64,000 nt of DNA from Synechococcus sp. RS9909 (GTDB lineage Bacteria; Cyanobacteriota; Cyanobacteriia; PCC-6307; Cyanobiaceae), in contig NZ_CP047943.1 of the NCBI RefSeq assembly GCF_014279595.1, forward strand, positions 1,054,001-1,118,000, read 5' to 3'. This document shows, one piece after another, positions 26,101-34,882 of the stretch. The position numbers and the translations under genes are program-made. The notes beneath the pieces were generated by a model that did no database searches, was not told where the DNA came from, and saw only the letters and a program-made list of their open reading frames with translations. The first letter of the stretch is position 1. Every line of letters starts with the position of its first letter.

Positions 26101-26514
26101 CAGGAGTCGGAGACCGCATTGGCTGACGCAGCAGAGCTGCTGAAGCAGCGGGGTGGATCGGAGGCTCAGGCCCTCAAGGATGTGCTCCGCGGCCAGCGCA
26201 AACGCATCAATTCCACCCTGCGTCAACGCACCAGAGAGCTCGGGAAGCTGGAGAAAAAGGCGGCTGATGCGGAGCCAACGGGCCTGATTCCCGGCCTTGC
26301 TGATCAGGTGGATGTGCCAGCGCTCGATCTCTCCAAGTTGTCCAAGAAAGAGCACGCCCAACTGCGATCCGATCAACGGCACTGGGAGCGCAGGCTGGAA
26401 ACAATCGAAGCTGAACTCGGCAGTGAGCCGCAGCGGATTGTGGAGAGCTACCGAGTGGTGACCCACCGGTTGGAGCCGGCCGGGCTTGTGTACCTCTGGC
26501 CGATCAGCGGATAG
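23173..26514 (+). CDS. drmD: DISARM SNF2-like helicase DrmD
   Basis: An 1113-residue SNF2/DEAH ATPase, the signature helicase of class 1 DISARM. Motifs: DDVGLGKTIEAGLIL (Walker A, about residue 142), LLILDEAHN (Walker B, about 258), LSATPHNGHSNS (motif III, about 296), IFTDYVDTKRYL and ATDAAREGVNLQNHCKHLIH (about 598), then EQRNGRIDR (motif VI). A long helical C-terminal part follows. The ATG at 23173 overlaps the preceding stop. The methylase gene starts two bases after its stop. All ATPase residues are intact. Confidence 0.93.
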   Translation: MVSTAPSKTRLKLKPGSVVRCRTRRYLVEEVQQPVEAGADTVVAMACMEDQAIGQRLTVFLEREIDFEVLGESSWEVVAQRGFDQPKQFSAYLNTLRWNCVTATDAELFQAPYRAGIDVKAYQLEPLRKALQMPRVGLFIADDVGLGKTIEAGLILREMLLRQRIRRVVISCPPSVLRQWQEEMASRFGLAFTVMDRAYVAKVRQERGYGTNPWSTGNRFLISHALLRNSDYAAPLIDWLEQGRGAEDQAPLQSLLILDEAHNAAPASNSLRYAIDSGLTRSLRDLAPRFEHRIFLSATPHNGHSNSFTALLELLDPARFTRGVPFEQGDLDAVLVRRLKDDLRRIGEEFPERIVEPLKKPKGSLSADTPELALSRLLQQYRKQRERRLLAEGATKRQLNADRLVITNLQKRLLSSIEAFARTLAVHQRTLAEKQQQQRDAQLELLQGGVDADSDLAELNDDEVLNLEEAQTRAALRQTIAADQSDQQLLEQMASIAAAQRGKPDPRIEMLQEWMGQHLCSGLGTDDLQWKPTRLLIFTDYVDTKRYLERQLAALLGEREAEQRVASFSGGMSEENRERLKAQFNADPDQEPLRILIATDAAREGVNLQNHCKHLIHFDIPWNPSKLEQRNGRIDRKLQQAPQVWCHYFLLEDRPEDRVMDVLVKKTEVIRQELGSLSPLVQRQVDEAFEAGIDLDNLDDLQGQLEGMDSATTDRGVLLTKAREELEASRRVAELEQQQDALRQLLSKSKQWLAFAHDRFRQALNCSLDLLGVSGLEQHTDERGQTCWRLANPEELPAQTRDKSWENTLDSLRGVKPAKAYLDEWRRENPVRPVIFSDPGRLSAESVHLHLEHRLAQRLLSRFLSQGFLHHELSRACVLPSRDPQPKVVVLGRLSLFGQGAARLHDELITVVADWHPGDDRQSALQPLPAATKETTWKLLQDALKEAESGGLPNVDTSRFQAMAEHDVQALLPLLKQESETALADAAELLKQRGGSEAQALKDVLRGQRKRINSTLRQRTRELGKLEKKAADAEPTGLIPGLADQVDVPALDLSKLSKKEHAQLRSDQRHWERRLETIEAELGSEPQRIVESYRVVTHRLEPAGLVYLWPISG

Positions 26515-26516
26515 CC

Positions 26517-29500
26517 ATGGCACGACGTTCTCCTGCGATGGATCCTGAGCTCAAGGCGCATCAGGAGTGGCTCGGCTACCTGCAGCCCGTTGGCTTGGTG
26601 GTGGCGCCCGCGGCCATGCAAGAGGCCGGCTGGGTGGTGACCCGCAGCGGCATTGAGTTGATCGAACGGCAAGCGCGCTACCGGGCTGCCCTTGAGCCAC
26701 TGGATGACACATCTGATCCAGACGACAGCGACACAGAGCACGGCTTTCGATCCCTGCTGGATCTGCTCACCGAACACCTGGGTTGGGATAGCGATCAACT
26801 GGACCGGAGCCCCGAGGCCATCCAGGCTCACACCAAAGAGCTGCCTGAGCTGGGCGACACACTGACGCCGACTGCAGTGGTTCCTGCTGCCTCCGGTGAG
26901 GGGGCCCAGCTGCTTGTGGTGGAGTTGCCGCTGGCTGCAGCCTTCGATCAGAAGACCACCGATGGCGAGCACCTCTGGCGCGCTAGCGCCTCGGAGCGGC
27001 TGGAGCGGCTGCTGCGTGAAACCGGCGTGGAGGCGGGCCTGCTGTTCAACGGCAGCCAGCTGCGCTTGGTGGTGGCCCCGAAGGGAGAGAGTTCGGGCTA
27101 TCTCACCTTCCGGCTGAGCGAACTGGCTGAAGTGAGCGGCCGGTTGATGCTTTCGGGCCTCGATCTGCTCTTGGGCCAGAGCCATGTGTTCCTCGATCCC
27201 GATGGCTACCGGCTCAGCGACGTGCTCAAGAAGAGCCGCAGTTTCCAGGCCGTGGTCAGTAATGCCCTGGCTGATCAGGTGTTGGCTGCGTTGTGGGATC
27301 TGCTGCGGGGATTTCAGCAGGCCGATGAGCTGAGCAAACAGCAAGACAACCAACTACTGGGAGATCTACCCGAGCGGGATCCCCAACAGCTCTATGGCGG
27401 CTTGATCACCATGCTGATGCGGCTGGTGTTCCTGCTCTACGCCGAAGACGAAGCGCTGATGCCCTGCGATGCGGTGTATGAGCAGAACTACAAACTCAGC
27501 GCGATCTTCGAGCAGCTGCAGCAAGACGAAAGCGAATATCCCGACACGATGGAGCAGCGCTTCGGTGCCTGGGCGGGGCTGATGAGTCTTTGCCGCTTGG
27601 TGTTCGACGGTGGCGGCCCAACAGTCGACTACCTGCCAGCGCGCCACGGACAGCTGTTCGATCCTGATGTCTACCCCTGGCTGGAATCGCCTTGGATCAG
27701 CGATCGGGTGGTGCTGGCGGTTCTTCGCAATCTGCTGATCGTGCAGGGCGAGCGGATCAGCTACCGGGCCCTGGATGTGGAGCAGATCGGCTCGGTCTAC
27801 GAAGGGATCATGGGCTACGCGGTTCAGCGCATCCCAGGCCGTTGCATTGGCTTGAAGAGCAAACCGCAAGGTGCCAAGAAGCAGATCACGACAGCCGTTG
27901 ATCTCGATGCGCTGCTGGAGTTGCCGGGGGCGAAACGCAAGAAGTGGCTGGAAGATGAAGCCGGCACAACCCTGCCGACCAAAGCTGCAACCGCTCTGAA
28001 GGCTGCCGACTCAGAAGATACGTTGGTTGAAGCCTTGGCGCCACGGATCAATCGAGACCTCTTCGATGGGCCGCAGGCAGCCGGAAGCCTGGTGTTCCAA
28101 CCCACCGAAGAACGTCGCCGCAGCGGTAGCCACTACACGCCGCGTTCACTCACAAGACCGATCGTTGAGGAGGCTCTACGCCCGTGGATGGAACGCTGCG
28201 AGTACAGGCCAAAAGCCTCCCAGATCCTTGACCTGAAGATCTGCGACCCAGCGATGGGTTCAGGGGCTTTCCTTGTGGAGAGCTGCCGCTACCTGGCAGA
28301 ACTCTTGGAGCAGGCTTGGAGCCGTGAAGGCTTACCAGACGCCCTCAAGCCGGGTGGTCATGCCCTCGGCGAAGAACCCCTGATCTATGCCCGCCGATTG
28401 ATTGCGCAGAGCTGCCTCTATGGGGTGGACAAAAACCCCTTCGCGGTGAACCTGGCACGCCTCAGTCTCTGGCTGGTGAGCCTCAGTAAAGATGCTCCTT
28501 TCACCTTCGTGGATCATGCCTTGAAGTGCGGTGATTCCTTAGTCGGGATGGAGCGCACCGAAATCGAAGCAGCACTCAAGGGCGCAAGCCTTCAGCGCGA
28601 ACTCCAGATTAACTACATCGAGGAGGTGAAGCAACAGGAGGCGAAGAGCTTTGCGCTGTTCCATGCCGACAGCCGCAGCGATGCTGACGATGAACAGAAG
28701 CGCAAGGCACTCGAAGAGTGGAATGCCAGCACGGCCTATCTGCGAACCGTTGGCGATCTCTTGGTGGCGGCATTCTTCAACGGCAAGAAGCCGAAGGATC
28801 GTGAAGAGCTGAAGACGATCTATCTAGAAGCCACGCTGAAACACAACACAGCGGAAGAACTGGAAGACGAACTGGCGGAACCGCTGGAGCGGCTGCGGGA
28901 GGGCGAGAAGGGCCTTCAGCCGCTGCACTGGCAGCTGGCCTTCCCGGATGTATTCGGCCGGCCAGAGCCGGGCTTCGATGTGTTCGTGGGCAATCCACCC
29001 TTCGCTGGCAAGAACACCATCGCCGAAGGCAGCCCCGAGGGGATCCTCGACTGGCTCAAGCAGCTGCACCCCGAGAGCCACGGCAATGCCGATCTGGTGG
29101 CCCACTTCTTCCGCCGCTGCTTCCACTTGCTCCGGCCCGGTGGCTCGCTGGGGCTGATTGCCACGAACACCATCGCCCAGGGCGACACCAGGAGTACTGG
29201 CTTGCGCTGGATCTGCCTGAACGGCGGCACGATCTATGCGGCGCGCAAGCGCTACAAGTGGCCCGGTGTGGCATCGGTGGTGGTGAGCGTGGTGCACCTG
29301 TTCAAGGGCGTCTACGCGGGCGCAAAACTGCTTGATCGGCGAGCGGTAAAGAAAATCACGGCATTTCTGTTCGCCAACGGCGGCCACGAGGATCCGAAGC
29401 AGCTAGCGGCCAACTCTGGCAAGAGCTTCCAGGGCTCGATCGTGCTGGGCATGGGCTTCACCTTCGATGATTCAGGCCCGGCCGACGACGACACCCCAGG

Positions 29501-30677
29501 CATACCCTCGCCGATTGCCACGATGCAGCGGCTGATCGCAGCGAATCCGAAGAACGCCGAGGTGATCTTCCCCTACATCGGCGGGGAAGAGGTGAACAGC
29601 AGCCCTACCCACGCTCATCACCGCTATGTGATCAATTTCGGGGAGAGGAGCGAGGAAGAGTGCAGGAAAGAGTGGCCGGAATTGATGCAGATTGTGGAGC
29701 GGAAGGTGAAGCCAGGAAGGCTGGCCCAGAACCGCGAGATCCGCTCGCGCTACTGGTGGCGCTTCGGGGAGACATGCCCAGCTCTGTATTCGGCGATTGC
29801 GGGGTGTGAGCGGGTGCTGGTGATCCCCTGCATCAGCAACACCCTGGCGTTTGCCTCGTTGCATCCGTCAGTTGTTTTCTCCCACAAGCTGATTGTTTTC
29901 CCATTACGAGAGGCTTCGGCTTTGGCTCTGGTGCAATCACGAATTCATGAGTTCTGGGCTCGTTCGTTTGCCTCATCCATGAAAGATGACCTGAACTACT
30001 CACCCACCGACTGCTTCGAGACCTTTCCCTTCCCCGTTGCCCTGCTCGATTCCACCGCCAGCAATCACATTCATATCGGGATCCATCAGTCCCTCGAAGC
30101 CATCGGCGAGCACTACCAACGATTCCGCGCCGGGTTGATGCTGAGCAACAACGAAGGCCTCACCAGCACCTACAACCGCTTCCACGATCCCTCCGAAACG
30201 AGCAACGAGCTTCTGGAGCTGCGACGTATCCACAGCGAGATGGATCAGGCGGTGCTGGCCGCCTACGGCTGGAAGGATGTGCCTACCACCTGCGGCTTCG
30301 GGCTCGACTACCTCGAAACCGAAGACGACGCCCAGCTCCCCGACGATCTGCAGGAACGCATCGACAGCGGCGACCTGTTCTTCTGGGACGCCGGTGAAGC
30401 CATGGCCTTTGAGTTGCAGCTGCGCTCCTGCGAAGCCATCAAGGGCAGGAAGAAACTGCCCTGGCGCTACCGCTGGCCCGATGCCGTCCGCGATGACGTA
30501 CTCGCCCGCCTGCTGGCCCTGAACGCCGAGCGCTACGCCGAAGAGGTGGCCCAAGGGCTGCATGGCAAGGGAGGGAAGAAGCAATCCACAGCCGCTCCTG
30601 CTGGCGGCAAACGCCGGGGCCGGCCTGTCAAGGCAGCCGACTCGGCCGATACTGAGCAAATCGGACTGGCGCTATGA
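26517..30677 (+). CDS. drmMI: DISARM N6-adenine DNA methylase DrmMI
   Basis: A 1386-residue protein that should methylate adenine to mark host DNA as self. The SAM-binding motif ICDPAMGSGAFLVESCRYLA is near residue 575 and the catalytic VFVGNPPFAGK (NPPF) near residue 824. The N-terminal 500 residues resemble the nuclease-like/helical part of type IIG-style enzymes (YGGLITMLMRLVFLLYAEDE, DVEQIGSVYEG). The C-terminus after residue about 1000 should hold target recognition (RSRYWWRFGE, YSPTDCFETFPFP). The frame is unbroken. Its last four bases overlap mntA (ATGA). The recognised sequence cannot be predicted by eye. Confidence 0.92.
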   Translation: MARRSPAMDPELKAHQEWLGYLQPVGLVVAPAAMQEAGWVVTRSGIELIERQARYRAALEPLDDTSDPDDSDTEHGFRSLLDLLTEHLGWDSDQLDRSPEAIQAHTKELPELGDTLTPTAVVPAASGEGAQLLVVELPLAAAFDQKTTDGEHLWRASASERLERLLRETGVEAGLLFNGSQLRLVVAPKGESSGYLTFRLSELAEVSGRLMLSGLDLLLGQSHVFLDPDGYRLSDVLKKSRSFQAVVSNALADQVLAALWDLLRGFQQADELSKQQDNQLLGDLPERDPQQLYGGLITMLMRLVFLLYAEDEALMPCDAVYEQNYKLSAIFEQLQQDESEYPDTMEQRFGAWAGLMSLCRLVFDGGGPTVDYLPARHGQLFDPDVYPWLESPWISDRVVLAVLRNLLIVQGERISYRALDVEQIGSVYEGIMGYAVQRIPGRCIGLKSKPQGAKKQITTAVDLDALLELPGAKRKKWLEDEAGTTLPTKAATALKAADSEDTLVEALAPRINRDLFDGPQAAGSLVFQPTEERRRSGSHYTPRSLTRPIVEEALRPWMERCEYRPKASQILDLKICDPAMGSGAFLVESCRYLAELLEQAWSREGLPDALKPGGHALGEEPLIYARRLIAQSCLYGVDKNPFAVNLARLSLWLVSLSKDAPFTFVDHALKCGDSLVGMERTEIEAALKGASLQRELQINYIEEVKQQEAKSFALFHADSRSDADDEQKRKALEEWNASTAYLRTVGDLLVAAFFNGKKPKDREELKTIYLEATLKHNTAEELEDELAEPLERLREGEKGLQPLHWQLAFPDVFGRPEPGFDVFVGNPPFAGKNTIAEGSPEGILDWLKQLHPESHGNADLVAHFFRRCFHLLRPGGSLGLIATNTIAQGDTRSTGLRWICLNGGTIYAARKRYKWPGVASVVVSVVHLFKGVYAGAKLLDRRAVKKITAFLFANGGHEDPKQLAANSGKSFQGSIVLGMGFTFDDSGPADDDTPGIPSPIATMQRLIAANPKNAEVIFPYIGGEEVNSSPTHAHHRYVINFGERSEEECRKEWPELMQIVERKVKPGRLAQNREIRSRYWWRFGETCPALYSAIAGCERVLVIPCISNTLAFASLHPSVVFSHKLIVFPLREASALALVQSRIHEFWARSFASSMKDDLNYSPTDCFETFPFPVALLDSTASNHIHIGIHQSLEAIGEHYQRFRAGLMLSNNEGLTSTYNRFHDPSETSNELLELRRIHSEMDQAVLAAYGWKDVPTTCGFGLDYLETEDDAQLPDDLQERIDSGDLFFWDAGEAMAFELQLRSCEAIKGRKKLPWRYRWPDAVRDDVLARLLALNAERYAEEVAQGLHGKGGKKQSTAAPAGGKRRGRPVKAADSADTEQIGLAL

Positions 30678-30985
30678 GCCTCGCCCTAGCCCAACCCCAG
30701 CTCGACACCATCGCCGACGCCTGTCGGCGCCATCACGTGGCGCGGCTGGATGCGTTCGGTTCCGTGCTGAGGCCTGATTACAGGCCTGGAGAGAGCGATA
30801 TCGATCTGCTGGTGGAGTTCCAGCCCCTCGACCCCGCCACTCTCTACAAGGCCTACTTCGCGCTGCTGAATGAGCTGCGCATTGGTCTGGCCTCTCGTGT
30901 CGACCTGGTCATGGCCGATGCCGTCCGCAACCCCTATGTCAAACAGACCATCGAGGCGAGCAGGCAACAGATCTATGCAGCGTGA
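30674..30985 (+). CDS. mntA: MntA nucleotidyltransferase antitoxin
   Basis: A 103-residue minimal nucleotidyltransferase. The GS...DxD catalytic signature is complete (DAFGSVLRPDYRPGESDIDL), followed by the third acid in SRVDLVMADA. Proteins of this type transfer AMP to a tyrosine of the partner HEPN toxin and thereby silence it. The start overlaps drmMI by four bases and its end overlaps hepT by eleven, so it is embedded in the DISARM operon. Nothing in the sequence suggests decay. Confidence 0.92.
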   Translation: MSLALAQPQLDTIADACRRHHVARLDAFGSVLRPDYRPGESDIDLLVEFQPLDPATLYKAYFALLNELRIGLASRVDLVMADAVRNPYVKQTIEASRQQIYAA

Positions 30986-31331
30986 CCCCCGGGCCTATCT
31001 GAGCGATATCCTGGAGGCGGCAGCTGCCATTCAGGACGCAACCAGAATGATTGGCGAAGCTGACTACAGCCAGTCGAGGCTGATTCGCTCGGCCGTAGAG
31101 CGTGAGTTCATCATCATCGGGGAAGCCCTGAAGGTGATCGCACAGCGAGATCCACAACTCTTTGCTGTGATCCCAGAAGCGAGGCAAATCATTGATTTCC
31201 GAAATCTGCTCACCCACGAGTACATGAATGTCAGTGATCCAGTGGTCTGGGGTGCGATCCAAACAGATCTGCCGGTTCTGATCGAGCACTGCACACAGCT
31301 GCTTAACCAGTTCGAAGAGGGGCAGAGCTGA
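30975..31331 (+). CDS. hepT: HepT HEPN-family RNase toxin
   Basis: A 118-residue all-helical HEPN protein (DUF86). The RX4HXY catalytic motif is present as R76-N-L-L-T-H81-E-Y83, within IIDFRNLLTHEYMNV. Tyr83 is the residue that MntA-type antitoxins AMPylate. The chosen ATG at 30975 lies inside the mntA 3' end; a longer upstream frame is only mntA read out of frame. drmA starts three bases after the stop. HepT toxins cleave tRNA or mRNA when freed from MntA. Confidence 0.92.
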   Translation: MQRDPRAYLSDILEAAAAIQDATRMIGEADYSQSRLIRSAVEREFIIIGEALKVIAQRDPQLFAVIPEARQIIDFRNLLTHEYMNVSDPVVWGAIQTDLPVLIEHCTQLLNQFEEGQS

Positions 31332-31334
31332 CCC

Positions 31335-34300
31335 ATGGCCACCTCCGCTGAGATCCGCCAACAGCTCGTCGCCGCCCTGCGCAGTGATCTGATCGGCCCC
31401 GGCTGGGACAACAAAGCTCGCCGGCATGAACAGCTCAGCCAGCCCCCATCGGTTTGGTACACAACCGGCTTCCTGGTTCCTCATGTCTTCCAGCAGGAGG
31501 CGGATCGAACTGGCAATGAGGGCCAGTCGAGTTATGCCGATCTGGCTGGAGAAGACGAGAGCAACGACGCCGCCAATCGGCTGGAGAAGAAAGAGCGCGA
31601 CGAAGACGCCAACGACTCTCTCGATCAGGGCAACAAGCGCCGGTCCTGGTTCCCGTCATCGCTGGGAATGAGCTTCATCCTCGAGCGGGGAAGCACTCTC
31701 GAGGCAACAGTCACCTGGGGCGATTACAACCCACCGGCTGATGGCGACGACCCAAAGCTCTGGCTTCGCTCTCCGCAGAAGGCCGAGCAGACTTTCACCA
31801 TCTCGGGGCCAGGTACGAGCCCCGACATTCCCTTAGAAGGCAACCCAGAAGGGCTTTGCCTTCGTTGGATTGCCAGGCAAGCCCCGAAGAAACTCGGTTA
31901 CCCCAGCGACCAACTGTCGGTTTCGTTGTTTCTGCTCAATAAGCGCAAGCCGCCTGAGAGCAATCAGATTCGCCACCGCGATCCACACACGGCTTTTCAG
32001 GCTGAGCTGAGCGTGCAATGCCGAGAAGGCTTTCCGCCGCGTCGGGATGCTCTGCAGAACGCCACCAACCAAGACAACGACGAAGCCCTCGCTGCTCTCC
32101 AGTACCGGCGTGACTTCTGCTTCGCCAGCGGTCACAACGTGGCGGTGAACGCTGAAGGAATTGCTGAGGAGCGACCTGATCGCGCCTTCACACTCACCAG
32201 CACCTGGTTGCCCACCGCTGAGGTGATGCGGGTTCTGCCTGAACCGCCTGCAGAGGCACGCAACGTGCCGATGGGCATGGAAGCCCTTGCCGATCTCGCG
32301 CAAAGCGAGCAGGTGATCGATCGGCTGCTGCCGATGGTGAAGGCCTATCGCGGCTGGATCAGCCAACAACCCAAGCATCCAGTCAGCGACAAGGATCAGA
32401 ACGACACTGCCAAGCAGCTCCGAGCCCAAGCAGAAGACTGCGCCAAGCGCATTGAGAACGGCATCCAGTTACTGAGTGATCCGCTCGTGCGAGAAGCCTT
32501 CCGCACCATGAATGTGGTGATGGCCAAAGCTCAGCGGCAGCGCTCAGCCTTCACCGCCAAGGTCGCCCCTGACCAGATCGGTATCGCTGAGGGAACCCGC
32601 ACTCCGGGTTGGCGTTTCTTCCAGCTGGCCTTCGTGCTGATGAATTTGCCGGGCCTAGCCCAGCCCCTCACAGATCAAGGAAAGATCGACCGGGAGACCG
32701 TTGAACTGCTCTTCTTCCCCACTGGGGGTGGCAAGACTGAGGCCTACCTGGGCTTGGCGGCATTCACCTTGGTGTATCGCCGACTAGCCCATCCCGGCAT
32801 CGAGTCGGCCGGCGTCACGGTGTTGATGCGCTACACCCTGCGTCTGCTCACGCTGGATCAGCTCGGCCGCGCTGCCACCTTGATCTGCGCCTTGGAGTTG
32901 GAGCGTCAGGAACGCGCCAAGGCTGGAGATCGCTACTTGCTGGGTGAGTGGCCTTTCGAAATCGGCATGTGGGTGGGTAAGGCCGCCACGCCCAACAAGC
33001 TCGGTGGATCAGGCGATAGCGATCAGAACTCCACCCACGCGCTGCTCACCAAGTGGAAATCGGGCAAACGCGACCGGCCGATTCCGATCGAAACCTGCCC
33101 TTGGTGCAATCGCCCGTTAGCCCATGAAGGATTCCTTCTTCTGCCTCCCAAGAAGCCGGATCGCTTGGAGATCTATTGCCGCGAACCCCGTCTTCCCGAG
33201 TCCAAGCAGGAACACGCCCACATGGGTCCTTGCCCGTTCAACCGCTCCATACCGCTTCCAGTGTTGGCGGTGGATGAGCAGATCTATCGCCGTCTGCCCT
33301 GCTTCTTGATCTCCACGATCGACAAGTTCGCTGCACTGCCCTGGGTCGGGAAGACCTCGTCCCTCTTCGGCAATGTCAGTCACTACCAGCTGCCAACCGG
33401 TGCAGGTGTCGCTGGCTTCTGGGGCCCCGCTGAAAAGCCCAGCGGCCTCAAGATCCCCCACGGCCGTCTTCTGCCTCCGGAGCTGGTGATCCAGGACGAA
33501 CTCCACCTGATCAGCGGCCCACTGGGAACCCTCGCCGGTCTCTACGAGACGGTGATCGAGCGGTTGATGCGACCAACGCCAGAGTCGCCCCCACCCAAGA
33601 TCGTCGCCTCCACTGCAACCGTGCGGCGGGCAGAGGCGCAGATTCGGGCCCTGTTTGGCCGCTCACAAGCGCGGGTGTTCCCGCCTCCTGGGCCTGAACG
33701 AGAAGACAACTTCTTCTCGCGGACTGTCGACGATCCCAACCAGGCGCGCCTCTATGTGGGGCTCTCAGCTGCAGGCCGCAACCTCAAGGGTGTTCTGCTG
33801 CGCAGCTATCTCGGCTTGATGGCAGCAGCCCAAAAGGCCTGGGATGACAACAAGGCCATGGGCGAGAAGAACCCAGCGGATCCCTACATGACCTTGCTCG
33901 GATACTTCTCCAACCTCAAGGAACTGGGGGTCACCCGCAGCATCCTGGAAGACGAACTCGGCGCTCAGCTCGAAGAGTTCGCCAACAACCGAGCCATTGA
34001 GGGAGTCGATAACCCCTTCGCCAAGCGGCGGCGCCCGGAGATGCCCGAGGAACTGACCTCACGGGTGAACACCGCCAAGATCAGCGAAACCAAGGACCGC
34101 CTCTCCAAGCCCTACGTCGACAAGCAAAAGCTGGATGTGGCCTTGGCCACAAACATGATCTCGGTGGGTCTAGACATCGCTCGGTTGGGCCTGATGGTGG
34201 TGCTCAACCAGCCCAAGACCGCTGCTGAGTACATCCAGGCCACCAGCCGCGTGGGACGACAGCTCAGCGACAACCCTGATACCAACAAGCCAGGGCTGGT

Positions 34301-34874
34301 GTTGGTGCTGTTAAACCCCAACCGTCCCCGGGATCGCTCCCACTTCGAGCTCTTTCCCTACTGGCACCAAACCTTCTACCGGCATGTGGAGGCGACGAGC
34401 TGCACACCCTTCGCTAGCCGGGCCATCGATCGGGGGCTTCCTGGTGTGGTGGTCGCGATGGCACGGCACAGCGAAGCGCAACTCGCCCCCCCGTCGGGAG
34501 CCATGTCGGCCGACGCCTTGCAACGAATCAAAGGGGAAATTGCTGAGGTCTTGCAGAACCGCTGCATGGCAACGGGAGCCGCCGATGCTGATCACAGCCA
34601 ACTGCTGCCAACAGAAGTACGTCAGCAGGTGATGGACCTGATGGAGGCCTGGTGGAAGCTGACCCAACAACCGGAAGCCAAGCTCCAGTACTGGACCCAT
34701 GAGGAGAAGGGCTCGGGAGCGGGGCTACTGCACACCCCGCTCGATACGGATGTCCTCTACGCCAGTGATGGCTACAAGCAGTTCTCCACCAACTGGAGCC
34801 TGCGTGATGTGGAGCCCACCGTGCCGATTCGCTTGGTGAACTACCGCGATGAGATCACCGCAGACGACGAGTGA
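31335..34874 (+). CDS. drmA: DISARM helicase DrmA
   Basis: An 1179-residue helicase-like protein. LLFFPTGGGKTEAYLGLAAF is the Walker A motif (about residue 461), VIQDELHLISGPLG the Walker B (about 720), VASTATVRRAEAQIRAL motif III, and ATNMISVGLDIARLGLMVVL with YIQATSRVGRQ (about 969) the C-terminal helicase motifs. A possible zinc site lies at TCPWCNRPL. The N-terminal 400 residues are specific to DrmA. It is followed after eight bases by drmB, with which it forms the DISARM core complex. Intact. Confidence 0.92.
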   Translation: MATSAEIRQQLVAALRSDLIGPGWDNKARRHEQLSQPPSVWYTTGFLVPHVFQQEADRTGNEGQSSYADLAGEDESNDAANRLEKKERDEDANDSLDQGNKRRSWFPSSLGMSFILERGSTLEATVTWGDYNPPADGDDPKLWLRSPQKAEQTFTISGPGTSPDIPLEGNPEGLCLRWIARQAPKKLGYPSDQLSVSLFLLNKRKPPESNQIRHRDPHTAFQAELSVQCREGFPPRRDALQNATNQDNDEALAALQYRRDFCFASGHNVAVNAEGIAEERPDRAFTLTSTWLPTAEVMRVLPEPPAEARNVPMGMEALADLAQSEQVIDRLLPMVKAYRGWISQQPKHPVSDKDQNDTAKQLRAQAEDCAKRIENGIQLLSDPLVREAFRTMNVVMAKAQRQRSAFTAKVAPDQIGIAEGTRTPGWRFFQLAFVLMNLPGLAQPLTDQGKIDRETVELLFFPTGGGKTEAYLGLAAFTLVYRRLAHPGIESAGVTVLMRYTLRLLTLDQLGRAATLICALELERQERAKAGDRYLLGEWPFEIGMWVGKAATPNKLGGSGDSDQNSTHALLTKWKSGKRDRPIPIETCPWCNRPLAHEGFLLLPPKKPDRLEIYCREPRLPESKQEHAHMGPCPFNRSIPLPVLAVDEQIYRRLPCFLISTIDKFAALPWVGKTSSLFGNVSHYQLPTGAGVAGFWGPAEKPSGLKIPHGRLLPPELVIQDELHLISGPLGTLAGLYETVIERLMRPTPESPPPKIVASTATVRRAEAQIRALFGRSQARVFPPPGPEREDNFFSRTVDDPNQARLYVGLSAAGRNLKGVLLRSYLGLMAAAQKAWDDNKAMGEKNPADPYMTLLGYFSNLKELGVTRSILEDELGAQLEEFANNRAIEGVDNPFAKRRRPEMPEELTSRVNTAKISETKDRLSKPYVDKQKLDVALATNMISVGLDIARLGLMVVLNQPKTAAEYIQATSRVGRQLSDNPDTNKPGLVLVLLNPNRPRDRSHFELFPYWHQTFYRHVEATSCTPFASRAIDRGLPGVVVAMARHSEAQLAPPSGAMSADALQRIKGEIAEVLQNRCMATGAADADHSQLLPTEVRQQVMDLMEAWWKLTQQPEAKLQYWTHEEKGSGAGLLHTPLDTDVLYASDGYKQFSTNWSLRDVEPTVPIRLVNYRDEITADDE

Positions 34875-34882
34875 GCTGAACC